Shown here in pieces: positions 11,154 to 22,800 of a DNA stretch of 64,000 nt. This stretch comes from Hetaerina americana (lineage: Eukaryota; Arthropoda; Insecta; Odonata; Calopterygidae): positions 66,308,177 to 66,372,176 of the forward strand of contig JAKTNV010000009.1 of the NCBI GenBank assembly GCA_022747635.1, written 5' to 3'. Below the pieces are notes generated by a model. It did no database searches, had not been told where the DNA came from, and saw only the letters and a program-made list of their open reading frames with translations. The number at the start of each line of letters is the position of its first letter. Position 1 is the first letter of the stretch. Both the position numbers and the translations under genes were made by a program.

Positions 11154-11842
11154 TGTCGTAAAGACATGGGAAGGACGACCCGACTTTGGGTAAGAGTGAA
11201 GCCAGCAAGACACTCTGCGATCCTCAGCCGTTTATTAGAGGGGTCAGATTGGTAATGTTGACTCGATCAAGCACCGGAACGGGTAAGGCAGGGAACTTAC
11301 AGGGGAAAGGAAGTATTAGGGCGGGAATCATCCGCAGACGTGCTGGCAGCCGACTGATGAACGCGGGGCTTCGTCGATGGCGGTGGCCTAGCGGGGAGTC
11401 CGATGTCGGTGGTCTAGCGGGGAGTCCCTCGGATACTCCGATGCGGCGGCGACCAACGGGCGAACACAGGGTCTCGGCAGCAGGTTATATCAGTAGACTG
11501 ACCCTCTATCGCGTCGGTCCGGATCGCCTCCCTGGTCCTCTCTTTCTCCAGCCCCGCACCACACTGCCGACCCAAGCTGGTCCGCGCGCGGCGGCACCCC
11601 TCCCTAGGGCCTTCCCCGTGACGTTGGTCACTGGCCCGGTAGCCCCTCCTCCCACCTGGGATTCCCTCCCTGGAGGCGTAGGAAGGATCATTGCCCCCGA
11701 GGCCCTTTGGCGGTGCCCAAGAACCGCTAGGGTTATAGAAACCCTTCCTACGACCTGGTATTGATTGTAGTGTAGTACCGGTAAGGAATGTTAAGTACTA
11801 GAATGGAAATTACCTTTCAGAAGGGACGAATAGTCTGCAACA
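11154..11842 (-). repeat. 5' LTR of the gypsy element
   Basis: Inferred LTR. It ends, on the minus strand, with TTTACGACA just before the primer-binding site. It contains an AATAAA signal (11236-11231) followed by about 75 nt of U5, and has a GC-rich central part (about 11300-11700) unlike its surroundings. The distal edge is uncertain. A TGTTG at 11842-11838 would give TG...CA termini, but another start between 11770 and 11842 is possible because no second LTR exists for comparison. The 192-codon plus ORF inside it (11186-11764) is most likely a by-product of GC-rich composition. Confidence 0.65.
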
Positions 11843-12552
11843 CCGAGATCTTTGGGAGACGATCCTGCCGATCAGCTGCCCAGATCACGGCAGCTTGCAC
11901 GCTTTGCTGACACGATGTGTCCCTCTCCCCATCGAAAGTATTTAAGTCCTCTGGTGACTGGGCGAACATATTCGTCTGAATTTGACTGAAACTTCCCAAA
12001 TGAACATTTACGAATGGAAATTTACGAATTAAAATTAACCTTGTTCAACTGCAATTCCACGAATCTTGAGAATGCCTAAGAGGATTACGCGGGGAACTCA
12101 GTTCTCCCGAGTAAAATGTAAGGTCTGCGAAGAACATACGCATTCGATAACCTCGCGTCAAATTTCGCCTTTCCAGAAATTTCGAGAATTGTGCGTTGCC
12201 TTTAATTAAACTACGGCAATATACACAGACAAATTTATCCTTTTAAACGTGAAATCTGCATTATTATGACAAGTTTCAAAGAAAGAATAAGATAAGATTA
12301 CGAGAAAAATACATCGAGTGCAGGGCAATATCGCGGAAAAAGCGTTTTAACAATGAAATCCGGATTTGAAAGTTTTCAGGAAAATTACGGAGAATGAAGA
12401 ATATGTGGCCACTAACTTGAATTATTCGAGACACTTGTGATCTCTCGTCGCTCTCACCACGTCGTTTGCGCCTTACAGGTGTTGCCTCTCCCGTTAGCAC
12501 AACCGCAATGCAACGCAAGGGCTTAAAGAAAGAACTTTTAGGCTTTAGAATG
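11843..12552. other. No gene seen
   Basis: Mixed-composition DNA beyond the LTR. I find no motif, tandem repeat or ORF with family features. The 80-codon minus ORF at 12276-12518 looks like chance. Confidence 0.5.
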
Positions 12553-12865
12553 TAGAGGGCAGGAGCGAGAATGGTCCGGCGGACGCAAGGGATTGGTTGA
12601 CGAAGATTAGGGGGAAAATGAGAAGGTTTTGAGTTTCTGGGGAGGAGGGAGGGGAAGATAAGTCATGGGGATATGGATTAGGGTGGGGAGGAGGGAGATT
12701 GAGGAGGGGGGGTTAATGGAATATCCATATCATGAGGGAGGTGGGGGATGACGAAAGGAAGTCATACAAGATAGCGGAGGAGCGAAATGACGTGGGCATA
12801 AAATGAGACGTATTTTTAGACGGAAATACAGACAGGATGCGTTCCGAAAGTAATGCAATTGAATT
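12553..12865 (-). repeat. Dispersed repeat block C (copy 1)
   Basis: A purine-rich 313-bp block on the plus strand. It is found again in inverted orientation at 44720-45031 with very high similarity and almost no length difference. In the 44.7-kb copy it joins directly to a repeat block on one side and a LINE RT on the other. Here the flanks are unrelated, so the block edges mark real repeat boundaries or a captured segment. It has no coding potential I recognise. Confidence 0.85.
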
Positions 12866-13450
12866 TCCCGCGCCGCTTCTATTGGTCGGAGTGGGATCGA
12901 GCTACTTGGAGTTGGTGGAGTAGGGGACGCTAAACTTTACCGCGAAACTGGTCTATGGGTATGCAGAAATCACATGCCAACAGCTTCATCTACAACAAAA
13001 AAAGACGAAATTCCGATTGCCACACTGCGTCCAGCCCGATGAATAGGTGAACTCAACTCGGGCGTTGCCATAAGGTACACAACTGTGTAAGTGGATCAAG
13101 TGGCGGAGGAATTCGGTATTTGTGGGACGTACGAAACTGAACAGACGCCAGAATGAACAAAAGCATAACTCAAAGCCACACGAACTAAGACATATTGAAC
13201 TGATGATCCACAATCTGTGCATTTTGAACACCAAATAAAATTCAGTAAGCAAATACCATGTCATGTTAACGAAGACCCTCTCTGGAGGAATCTCCTATTT
13301 AGAATTAAATTGAGCACTGACAATTTCACTTCTGATGAGACATCACAGTCACGGACTGAATTGAAAGAAACAATTTGGATGAGTACTTAACAACGTACTA
13401 TAAAAGAATGACCATAATGCATGACGATGAAGAATGAAGATAATGCAAAA
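12866..13450. other. No gene seen
   Basis: Begins with moderately GC-rich sequence containing ATTGGTCGG (a CCAAT-like box) near 12889, then grades into AT-rich DNA. The 92-codon minus ORF at 12986-13264 has several cysteines, but I see no domain or splice context that supports it. Confidence 0.45.
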
Positions 13451-14216
13451 TTAACGCTCGCCTATGAATAGGAATTGGCGTGGGAAGAAAGGTAGCCCGG
13501 AGGAGGTGAAATGAGAAGAGAGGGTGGATGTATGTTTAAACGGGTTGTTCGAGTGGGAAACGTTCATGTGAGGAGAACGGTGGGTGAGCCAGGTGGCAAC
13601 AAGGATCGAGAAGCAAGGCGCACTTAGAGAGAAGGGAGGGTAAACCGAACGCGAGGAAGGCCGCGTTGAGTCGGCCGGCCTGGGTGCGAGTGGTGAGCGG
13701 TATGATGGGGTTGATTGACGAAACACTACGTCGATATGACCACTGCTCGGATCGACGCATTGGAAAAGTCGGCGAGGGATATGATTCAAATAATGGGAAG
13801 GGTCGTAGGAGCGTGTTTGAAAAGTTGGTGAGAAGAAGAAGATAGAGAGAGGAGGTGGGAGCGTGAGGTGAAGAAGGGATGAGAGAGGAAGAGAGCGGTA
13901 CACATGAGGAGGAAGAGGGGATAAATAAACCGAGGTTCTGAAGGCAGCGTCCAGTCGGCCGGTCGCGGTACGGGCGGGGGAGGGGACGGGAGGGAGGCGC
14001 GCCTCGACTTATGATTCCTCAGAAATTGCCGTGCCGAGGGTCAAATGGGCGCTGCGGAAGAAGACGGCGATCAACGCCTCGTGCCCTCACGTTGCCCGGC
14101 TCATCCCACAGGCCTGGGCCTCCCCACACGAGGGTACAGCACGGGTGACTCCGGACTCGCCGCGCGTTGGAATCTCCGCCCTCACTCCCCCATACTCTTT
14201 TAGACGCGGCCAATGA
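13451..14216 (+). promoter_or_regulatory. CpG-rich island with TATA/initiator arrangement
   Basis: A G+C- and CpG-rich island in an otherwise AT-rich window. A purine-rich stretch (13800-13920) is followed by ATAAATAA at 13921-13928. CCAGTC, an initiator-like element, lies at 13951-13956, which puts its A about 32 nt from the TATA start, the normal arthropod core-promoter spacing. Two overlapping short ORFs begin downstream, with ATGs at 14031 and 14046. The latter opens GAAEEDGDQRL, but I recognise neither. This may be the first exon or promoter of a gene whose remaining exons lie outside the recognisable sequence. It could also be a GC-rich repeat. Confidence 0.4.
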
Positions 14217-14657
14217 TTCAATTAAACTTGTTGGTTTTTAGATCGTTCCCTTTAACGCATAAGTATGCATTTAGCATAGCTGATGACGGGGCTCTTAATA
14301 AGCTCTTAAGAAAAGAGTAAACACTGGAAATCGAGAAACTTATACAGTCCTACAATTAACCAAGCAGAACAAAAAGGCTATTCGTTTGATTCTTGGAGGA
14401 AAAAAACGCTTGAGTTGGAACTTATTGGGTACATATTATCAAGTGTTATTTTACAGCACGGAATGTAACTTTATAATGTTTTTTTTCGCTCCTGCCGAAT
14501 AATGTCATTTCTTTGCGTACAGTGCTAACTGGTTATCATTAATTTGGATTCGATAATGCCAAGCTCACTCCACGATGCTTCATGCTGGAAGGAGATATTT
14601 GTGCATGAAGGGCGCTGCAATGTATTCTGTTGAGCCATTAATAATTTGAGGAATTAG
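14217..14657. other. No gene seen
   Basis: AT-rich sequence between the CpG island and the small secreted-type ORF. Nothing recognisable. Confidence 0.45.
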
Positions 14658-14903
14658 TTAGGACAGCGGGCGGTGCCTAAATTCATAGCATTCGACGCTA
14701 TTTACTTTTGTATTCAACCATGGAACCGTATAATCACAATCGTAGCAGCGTATCCTCGTAAAGGGTTCTCCTAGACATTTCGAATTTTCAGGTACATCAA
14801 ATGTAGAATTAATTAGTGTACAGTTTAATACGTTGCCTACATTTAATGAGAAAAGCAAAACGCTGTACATTAATGAATTCATAGTTTGAGTTGTCATTAT
14901 CAC
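14658..14903 (-). CDS. Possible small secreted cysteine-containing protein or exon
   Basis: An 81-codon ORF. From the second or third methionine (MNSLMYSVLLFSLNVGNVLNC) it has a short polar start, a hydrophobic core and a likely signal-peptidase region. The remainder carries six or fewer cysteines with the spacing CLGEPFTRIRCYDC, loosely like small disulfide-rich insect peptides. I cannot assign a family. It could be the first coding exon of a longer gene, since no partner exon or strong splice donor is obvious, or a chance ORF. Nothing in the DNA immediately upstream resembles a transposon. Confidence 0.3.
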   Translation of the reverse strand: MIMTTQTMNSLMYSVLLFSLNVGNVLNCTLINSTFDVPENSKCLGEPFTRIRCYDCDYTVPWLNTKVNSVECYEFRHRPLS

Positions 14904-15240
14904 CTGTAAGAAATAAGGAATTTAATCTCATCAAGGAATTAAAATGTGTTTGCCATATTTTTTTCAGTTTTAAAAAAACTCCACCGCTTTGATTTCTAAG
15001 ATGTTTTAAAGGGGAACTTTGAGGTTAACCGTGTCCCACGAACCGAATTGAACCGTCGAGAAACACGGTATAACAGCCACGGTAAAGGTTTTTTGCAATA
15101 TTTTCTTTTTTTTTCTTTCAAGAATAATTTAATTTTGTCATTGCTGTTGACTTCGTGGGAATGGATTGGGAAACGGGTGAGCCATCAAATGCTTCAAAGT
15201 ACTGGATTTGTATTTTGTAAGGAGATAAATTGTGTTAGGC
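14904..15240. other. No gene seen
   Basis: AT-rich DNA immediately upstream of the small ORF on the minus strand. It contains T-rich runs near 15100-15120 and no clear TATA/initiator pair. Confidence 0.4.
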
Positions 15241-15244
15241 AAAC

Positions 15245-15520
15245 AGACTTGCACAAGGAAGAGGGAATTGATGAGAGGGAAGTTGAGTAAGGATGTTAAG
15301 AAAAGGCTTGTTAGCTGCCTAACTTTGATATGGAATGTGGTTTAGAACTGCACGGAAACATGGTCATTGAAGCAGAATGATAGGCATAGGTGGCTTTTGA
15401 AATGTGTTTGTGAGTAGAGTGATGGGAAAGGTGGACTGAAAGGAGAACAATCGAGCAAGTGCTAGGTTTAGTGGGTTGGACAGAAGTGACAAAGTATACT
15501 TCAACCAGCACTTATCTTAA
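15245..15520 (+). pseudogene. Endonuclease-RT LINE, C-terminal relic
   Basis: The plus-strand translation gives GKLSKDVKKRLVSCLTLIWN then CTETWSLKQ, a decayed version of the block ending in YGAETW that lies after the RT domain of EN-RT (CFDP2-like) LINEs. Frame breaks follow. Other 3' pieces of the same LINE type are at 46.4, 47.2 and 48.4 kb. It is a dead fragment. Confidence 0.6.
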
Positions 15521-15738
15521 TTAAGATGCATTAAGACTGAAATCAGAATTATTTTAGAAACTATCTCAAATTTTTATTTCCTAGTATGATTATGATTTTA
15601 TGACAGGCATAGATGCTCGCGCAGGAGTGGGGTGGTTCAAAATAATACCCGAGAGAAAGGAGATAAGGCAGTAGAGGTGAATGAGGGAAGAACTGACAAA
15701 TAAACTCAGTTCTACACAGCTCAATATATAATAACTTA

Positions 15739-15788
15739 TATCTGTATTTTGTTATGAAAAGAGGAAGAAAATATCTGTATTTTGTTAT
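15739..15788. repeat. Short tandem duplication
   Basis: The 18-bp word ATCTGTATTTTGTTATGA occurs twice about 32 bp apart, separated by a purine-rich spacer. It looks like a local duplication with no known role. Confidence 0.7.
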
Positions 15789-16094
15789 GAATGATAGTAC
15801 AAATAGGGCAAATTGGTCAATGAGACAATGAAAAGATGTTAATCATGAGTGCACACTTGAGTATTTATGTTTTGTTCTAAATTCCCAAAACTCATGACTG
15901 GATCTTCAGTTTGATTTACTCAAACCAAGCATTAACAAATAAAATGCTACACACATATGTACATACATGATACACTGAAAGCCACTGTTAGGGAGCATGG
16001 TGCTTCTTTTGGCACGGAATACTTTTCCCCCTAGTGCACTTGGATAAAGTTATTCTGTTTCCTTATAGTTTGTGCAAAAAATCACACCTTAAAT

Positions 16095-16440
16095 AAATTT
16101 TTCTAAACATAATCATTCAAATTTTGTCCACTTGAGATCTCCTATCATATTATGATGGGGCTAATAATATATATTCAACATCATAGCTAGAGAGACCGCA
16201 TTCAAATTCAACAAGGGATTTAATATGTAATTTAACCTTTGCTCCGTGAGTAATTCCAATACTAGCTTTTCAAATAAATCTCATACTCCACTCAGTTTAT
16301 CATAGCAATGTTTTACAAATCCTCTATGCTGCACATAGTTTAATTTTGCAATCAATTCAACTTCATGAGGATTCCATACATTAGCAGCATATCCTAAATG
16401 AGACCTAACCATCAAAAGATAACATTGATATTTAAATGTG
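16095..16440 (-). pseudogene. LINE (CR1/jockey-like) C-terminal relic
   Basis: The minus strand translates, with few breaks, to VRSHLGYAANVWNPHEVELI, then LNYVQHRGFVKHCYDKLSGV and EQRLNYILNPLLNL. These blocks are the same as in the LINE copies at 1.8, 34.6 and 37.6 kb. The 3' tail (about 15985-16095) is too decayed to show the terminal hairpin. It is a 5'-truncated dead copy. Confidence 0.8.
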
Positions 16441-16530
16441 TTCTAATATTTCCCCTAATCTCTGTTCCAATGCTTATAATAAAAATGACTCATCTAATAA
16501 ACATAATTTTCCTTATCGAGCGCTCTTAAT

Positions 16531-17199
16531 AGATCTCATGAAAAACCAGGAAATAATCGCTACTTGCCAGAGGATCTGGAACTACTTCCAACCAGCCAGC
16601 ACGTATCCTTTCACAGTAAAGAAAGTTTGAATTGTGGTTTGATGTCTCTGATTCCCTCCTGACTGCTTTCCAACTTCTGCTAAAAGGAATCATTGGTGCA
16701 TCAAAACACATGTAAAAAACCCAAAATGGTCAAAAGGCCAAGGGTAAAAATGTCAGAACAAATTAATGCAAATGAAAAATTACAAAATTGCAGAAAAAAG
16801 TACTTTTATAGGTTGGTGATATAGAGGGTTAAATATGGTACATAAAGGTGACTCTAGCATGGTAACGAAGGGGATTGAGAGAATATCAAGTAATTACAAA
16901 TGATTTTGATGTTTGCTATGCCTGTTTGTACTAACCTGCTCTCTACTTAGGGAACATCTCATCATTAAGAGTGCCAAGCCATCTAAAGAAAGAAGAACCA
17001 AGGGGAAAAGAAGAAAGGCCATGGAGTCACCGCCATATGTTGGTCATTGCTGCTACAGTGTTTAGATTTGGACCCTTAAGGTCACTTTTCCTCTCTCTTC
17101 ACTGTGATTAATGCTAGGCATATTTGTGTTTATTTTTTTAGTGTTGTTTAGGGTGAATTTGCATAATAATTGTATTATCAAGTTCCTACAGAGGGGAGA
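16531..17199 (+). repeat. Dispersed repeat block B (copy 1)
   Basis: A 669-bp block found again in direct orientation at 44050-44719 with about the same length and only scattered substitutions. Its 3' half overlaps the first unit of the tandem repeat that starts near 16915. I recognise no protein in it. Both edges coincide with the edges of the copy at 44 kb. Confidence 0.9.
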
Positions 17200-17740
17200 A
17201 ATTTGCTGCAGGGAGAAATTTCTCCTGTAGCTGCTGACTTTCATCCTGTGATATTGTAAGCAGAGGGATTTTGAACAAAATTATATCATACCAGTCCACC
17301 TAATTGAAGGGTTTGCTAAGACTGTTTAGGACTAAACCATTCTCTCAGACGCAGGGCACACCTCACCAAGAGGAAAAGAAGAGAGGACACAGAGTCACTG
17401 CCATTCATAGGTCGTCACTGCAACAGCGTTAAGATTTTGCCCCGTAAGGTCACCTGTACTCTCTCTTTATAGTATAAGGCTAGGCTTGGTCTTTGCGTTT
17501 ATGTTTAGTGTTGCTTCATGGGTGAATTTGCAAGATATGTGTATTATATAGGCCCTATGGGAGGGAGTTTGTTGCTGCAGAGAGAAATATTTCCTGTATC
17601 CCCTGAATTCTGTCCCGTAGCATCGTAAGCATAAGGATTTTAATAAACATATCCTGTTAGTCATTTTGAGGGCTTGCATGACTGTTTTGTTTTAACCCAT
17701 TCTTTACAAAGGGCATTCCTCATCCCCAAGAGACCTTAAT
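16915..17740 (+). repeat. Diverged tandem repeat, about 350-400 bp units
   Basis: Three successive units start near 16915, 17322 and 17675 (the last is partial). Each opens with a CTGTTT...ACTAA-type motif and a CATCTC/CACCTC block. It then runs through GAAAAGAAGA, a GAGTCAC...GCCAT block, AAGGTCAC and GGGTGAATTTGCA. The units differ by many substitutions and small indels, so the array is old. No ORF spans it. Confidence 0.75.
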
Positions 17741-20700
17741 CAAGCCATATCATTAATAACAATGGAATAGGAGGATAGAAGATGTTAGAGGAGAAGGAAA
17801 GTAGAGAGGACAAAAAAGTGATTATGAAAGAGATGGAAGAAATAAGAATGATAAACTAAGATGGAGGAAAGTAGAAAAAATGGGAAGAGAATTACAGTTG
17901 TTCTATGGAGACGGAATTGTCTAAAACATTATTCAGATAAATTAAGATGCATTAATGTTATAAAAATCTGTCGCATTATACCAAATTAAGTTAGAAGTTA
18001 ATGAAATAGTTATAATTATGCATAAAAGTTTAAAATAACTAATAATAAGCTGATACATGGAAAATCTTGATTAACGCAGGATTTTATGATTGAATATCTT
18101 TATGTTGAAAATCCTCTTAACAAATACTTCTTCCATTTAAACTACATTGTTAACTTATGAATCAATTTTACCTCATCCCATTCTGATTAAAAATAGCATA
18201 TTGTTCAATATTTTCAGATTTCTTAATTTTCAATGTTGAATAATCATTTAGACTTAAAACTACCTTAGTGCACCGCAGGTTATTATTTATCTTAATGATA
18301 AAACATCGTAAATATTAATCCTCTCATTCCCTTGTTATTGGAACCTAATTAAATTGTGGTAATTAAATTTAAGGCATCAAGGGTGGAGGGAAGAAAGAAT
18401 AGAATGCGGAAAGAAGAAATGGAAGAAAGAAGAAATGAAGAAAATGAGAGATGGAGAGAAAAGTGCTGCAAAACAGTAGAGAGGAAAAAATAAAATGAAA
18501 GAAATGTGTGATGATTGAGGAAGGATAATAACAGAATTAAAGAGAAAATTGACATTGACATTAGAACTAGAGTCAAAGAGTAACTGACACCAAGGCCATG
18601 TGCATCATACCCTCAGGCCATCAACTAAGTTTAGCAGTTCACCAATGAATATTTCTAACTATTGATGTTTTTACCATCACAACCATGTATCAGCCATTCA
18701 GACCATCCATTTCCATAAACTATCTAAGGTTAGAATTTGATAAACTAATTAATTTTCACCGAATTTGTAAAATTATGCATAGTTAAATTCATTTCTGATC
18801 TTATTTGGGAATTGTATTTAGCAGTCATGAACTAAATCAATCAATCAATAAAATACAGCGCTACTTATTCTAATTAGGAATTGATTACTTCATAAACATC
18901 ATATTTGCTAACTCTTTAAATGATTTTCATGGAAACCCATATTGATAGAGAATGGCATATTTTCCACTGTTTCTTGATTTTCACAATTTCCCACTTAAAT
19001 GTGTGCTCATATGCAATGCATCTAGTTTTATTCAATAACATGTTATTGAATTTTTTAACGCAATAAAAACATAGTTTTTCAAATCTCCTTATTAGAGGTA
19101 CCTTGTCAAGCCATGAAATGTTTGTAATTAGAAGAGGAGGAGAGAAGAAAGGTGAATCACAGCCATATGCAATATACTTCCTGACGATGAACTGTGTTTC
19201 TTCAATCAACATTATAAGTTCAGAAATTAATTTTTCGAATTGAAATATTTTGACTAGCTCAATAGATATTGGAACTCAATTATGAGAATATCACCCTAGA
19301 ACCATAGAAAACAATATTGTGTAACATTATGGCTGTGACTTCCCTCTGGAAATTAATGTGTTCTGGCTATCCAGATAATGGTAAACCCAATACTTAAAAT
19401 TTAGAACATGTTTAATGCTTTTCATTTATGCAACACACAAAATCACACTTGTGAAACCAGATAGTAGAATTTGTGGAGTTGTATATTACATGAATATGCC
19501 GATATGAACTCTTCCTTTGTTACTAATGATAATTTAAAAGTTTCCCCATATTTTTATACTTTCATCTAATTGACAAAAACCTCCTCTGTAGTTATTTAAT
19601 AGCACTTTATCATATAGGACCAAATGGATCAGGGGTAATAAGAGATACAACATTCACTTAAATACTCTGCCACTAAGCTTGGAGAATAAGCTGACTGGAC
19701 AATATTTATGTTTCTTAGATTAAGGTTAAAAATGTACATATTAACATAACCTTGTGAAGTAAATTAAGAATGATTTTGATAAAGAACCTAAATACATTTT
19801 TGGTGTTTCATTAAATATTAGTTCTATAAGGCTAGATATATAGTGAGTAATACTCTTTAAAAATTCTTTAGAAAGGTGATAAAAACGATTATTATAGTGG
19901 AAATATTAATTCCAAAATAAAAGTGAAAAATATTTGGAGATAAAAGCTTTCCATTTTATAGTGCATTGTGATACTGGTCAATCTTGTTTCAATTTTGTAT
20001 AACTCCACTGGGCATCCTGAACATCACTCTAGCTGTGTAATTTTTCTAATACCAAGACTTACTTTGAAAAAATTAAGGGCACAGGATAAAAACTGTCCCA
20101 TTATACGGTTTGGTGGATTTCACACCCCACTACACTTAGTATTAGGCAACTTCTATGTCTTCAGCAAGCCAAACTTTGGGTTGATTAGTGTAGCTTTGGT
20201 GGAGGGTAAATCATTGGTGTTATGATTGACAGACCCTTACTTATGTTTTACTTCATGGATTGGGTAGTAACTCATTTTCTAAATTACAATTTCTAAATAT
20301 CTTGAACAAAACTTCCAATCTGCTCTCAGAATCCGTGTGAGAAATGCTGAAATTGATGGTTCAGTATGTATTGCACAACAAATCTTAAACAGGAATTCAT
20401 AAATTATTTAGCATTATCCTAACTATAAGAAAATATTTTGCCTCTCTTACAGGTTTCTTTAAGGTACAACACAAATATGCACTGTTATTTCATTTCTCGA
20501 TTTTTCTGATGGAATGAACCACTGGCCACAATTTACTTACTTTTATTCAGTGAATTTTAATGACAAAAGTACAAAATGTTTAAACATTGTTACATGCTCT
20601 TCTCACAATCTTATACGTGATAGAGGAAAGAAGTATAAAGAAAAAAAGGAAAAATAATTGTGTGTTCTCCATGGAGATAGGGATATGTAAACATGGATTC

Positions 20701-20836
20701 CATCAAAACCATGCATCAAAAATCATGACCATACATCGCCTTACGCAATCTGAAGTTAATATTTGATGAACTAATTTATCCTCACCAAAATTTTAAAATT
20801 AAGTAATTACATTTCTGACTTTACATGGGAATTGTA
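17741..20836. other. No gene seen; AT-rich DNA with purine tracts
   Basis: About 3 kb of AT-rich DNA. Purine-rich tracts occur at 17780-17890 and 18370-18500 on the plus strand. The longest ORFs (75-98 codons) have no recognisable features. No tRNA or LTR signal is seen. Confidence 0.5.
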
Positions 20837-20888
20837 GCTGATTTATCTAGTTCATCACTCTTAAGAGTGAAGAACTAGATAAATCAGC
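20837..20888. repeat. 52-bp near-perfect palindrome
   Basis: The arms GCTGATTTATCTAGTTC (20837-20853) and GAACTAGATAAATCAGC (20872-20888) are exact reverse complements. The centre TCACTCTTAAGAGTGA is itself a perfect palindrome, and only one base pair in the 52 bp is mismatched. It has no loop and could extrude as a cruciform. Flanks show no transposon features. Confidence 0.95.
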
Positions 20889-22190
20889 ATACACACATTG
20901 TGCTGCTTATCCTAGTCAGGAATTGTTTCTTAAATAAATATCATATTGCTGATCAATGAAATAATGTTACGCATATTTCAATTGAAATAATTCTGATCAA
21001 TCCCCTTGCAAAAGGATTACAGTTAGAATTCTCAATGGCACTACCACCTTCTGTAGTCTGACCCTTTCAACCCTAATCAGACCCTTTTAATGAATGAAGC
21101 CTTGACCAGCTTTGCTTAAGAGGAGGAAGGAAGAATATTTCTATATGAGAATAATATTTGCAAATGTTCTATTAAATTAAAAATTATTTTAATTGAAATT
21201 CAGTATCTTATTAGTTCATATTATTGCAGAATTAATGCCATATTCTTGCCTTCTTGGAAATGAGCTATAGGAACATAAGTAGGTTTCTAGAGTTGGCATT
21301 ATAATTGCAAAATCATTACATTAGAACTGGTAAAGCAGGAAAGGCACATTGGACTCATCAATTTTCTGCACAATCTCAGACTACACTGTGAATGAGTTTG
21401 TGTGCATGTGCCAGTTATGCTATATGGTTTGTCATTTCATGTATAAATGGTACAGTAGATGTGAATGTTGATTCTAGTTAGAGTGGTTTACAATTTATCA
21501 ACTAATCTGAATGAATGAATGTATTATCGTGTGTGATTTGGAATATCTGAGCCCTACAGATAACACCATGAAATTACACAGATGCAGAACTGCAAGCAAT
21601 TGGTAGAAGGAATTTGTTTTTAGCTTTGTGCATATGTGATAGGAGTAACTTCAGGTTAGCTTTTTACATAGTTGGTAGGAGGTCACATGAATGTGGCAGA
21701 TACTGAATTAAGTGTCTGCCAAACTTGGGACTTACCAGTGTCTGCCACAATAAGGTAGATATGAACAAAGGCAATTTGCAAACCAGTTATGAAAATAAAT
21801 TTATCACATTCTAGAAAAATAAGGTTTGTAAATTTAAATTTAATAAAATGTGGACATAGATTTAAAATCAAAACTCAAAATCAAAAAAGGTGGGGTGTGA
21901 AGATTTTTATGAGTTTCCCTTCACTTCAGGCCATATGCCACACCCTTGCAGAAGATACTGTTGAAATAATAAAGAAATTTTCAACAGAACTTTTCATTAG
22001 CCTATTGTTATTGATGGTGGATAAATATTTTGCCATGCTGATAATGGGCAGCATTTTCTGTCCCTTATACAGCCCCTGACACTATGTTGCTCTCAATGTC
22101 TCATCTTTACATTGGTTGTTGGGCTCTAATTTCCCAAATGGAAGACTACTCTTGGTAATGAAACCAAAGACAAAAATGTAAAAATTGAAG
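20889..22190. other. No gene seen
   Basis: AT-rich DNA with no recognisable coding or repeat feature. The 96-codon plus ORF at 21789-22079 is K/I/F-rich and looks like chance. Confidence 0.45.
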
Positions 22191-22800
22191 TCTGTAGTAA
22201 CTCTAGCATTCATTTTGAACTGGCTTTACAAAGCAGCCTTCATCTTCTATCCAGTTGAAGACTTAGCCACATAGAGAAGAAAAGCATAGAAAGTGAAGAG
22301 GATGGTAGTTATTTCTGGACAGTAATTGTTTATTAACTACATGATATCCCAAGCACATGTTGACTTGGTGGTAAAGTAAATGTCAGTGCCATTGACAGAA
22401 TTATTGACTTTAATTTTGAACTTCCCCCTTTCCGCACTGCTATAAATTGGTGACCCTAAACCTATACAAAAACTCCCACCGGAGATCAAAACAAAGGGAT
22501 AAGATGATGCCCCGTCACTTCTTGATTAGAGAGTTAATGGCTACGAAAAGGTGAAAAAGATTCATTGCTCCTGAAGGCATGCAAGCAGGGAAAACACAAA
22601 TGTCTGCCCCAGTGTCCTGCAGAATGTTCATATGGGACGTGGCATCAACCCCTAAAAGGTGGTCTGAGTTGTATGTGCCATTACCTGCTGACATTAAGCA
22701 CTACCTACCTTGTATCCCAAGCTGTATGAACATGGATGAGTACCATTATCCACTTTGTCTCCAAAACAGTGGTGGTACCAGCAGATGGGTCTATTTTGCT
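22191..22800 (-). repeat. Dispersed repeat block A (copy 1), gypsy protease region
   Basis: About 610 bp repeated in inverted orientation at 43448-44051 with high similarity. On the minus strand near 22680-22560 it encodes LLGVDATSHMNILQ followed by DTGADICVFP, the catalytic motif of a gypsy-type retropepsin. The rest toward 22191 is decayed. It continues the gag remnant immediately upstream on the same strand. Confidence 0.85.

Larger units (their letters stand above)
5573..11842 (-). mobile_element. Ty3/gypsy LTR retrotransposon, lacking 3' LTR
   Basis: A minus-strand LTR retrotransposon with the order 5' LTR (about 11842-11154), primer-binding site (11148-11140), gag (11031-9826), a -1 frameshift site (9868-9835) and pol (9889-5573). 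Pol has protease, RT, RNase H and integrase in the Ty3/gypsy order, with no envelope ORF after it. Both reading frames are intact, which implies recent insertion or recent selection. The left end is odd: the element stops with pol, and there is no polypurine tract or second LTR. The outer limit of the 5' LTR is uncertain because there is no partner LTR to compare. Confidence 0.92.

Noticed and set aside
11186..11764. 192-codon plus-strand ORF in the GC-rich LTR
   Set aside because: It lies antisense to the LTR of the gypsy element, is rich in Arg, Gly, Pro and Ala as expected from GC-rich DNA, and has no recognisable domain or promoter.
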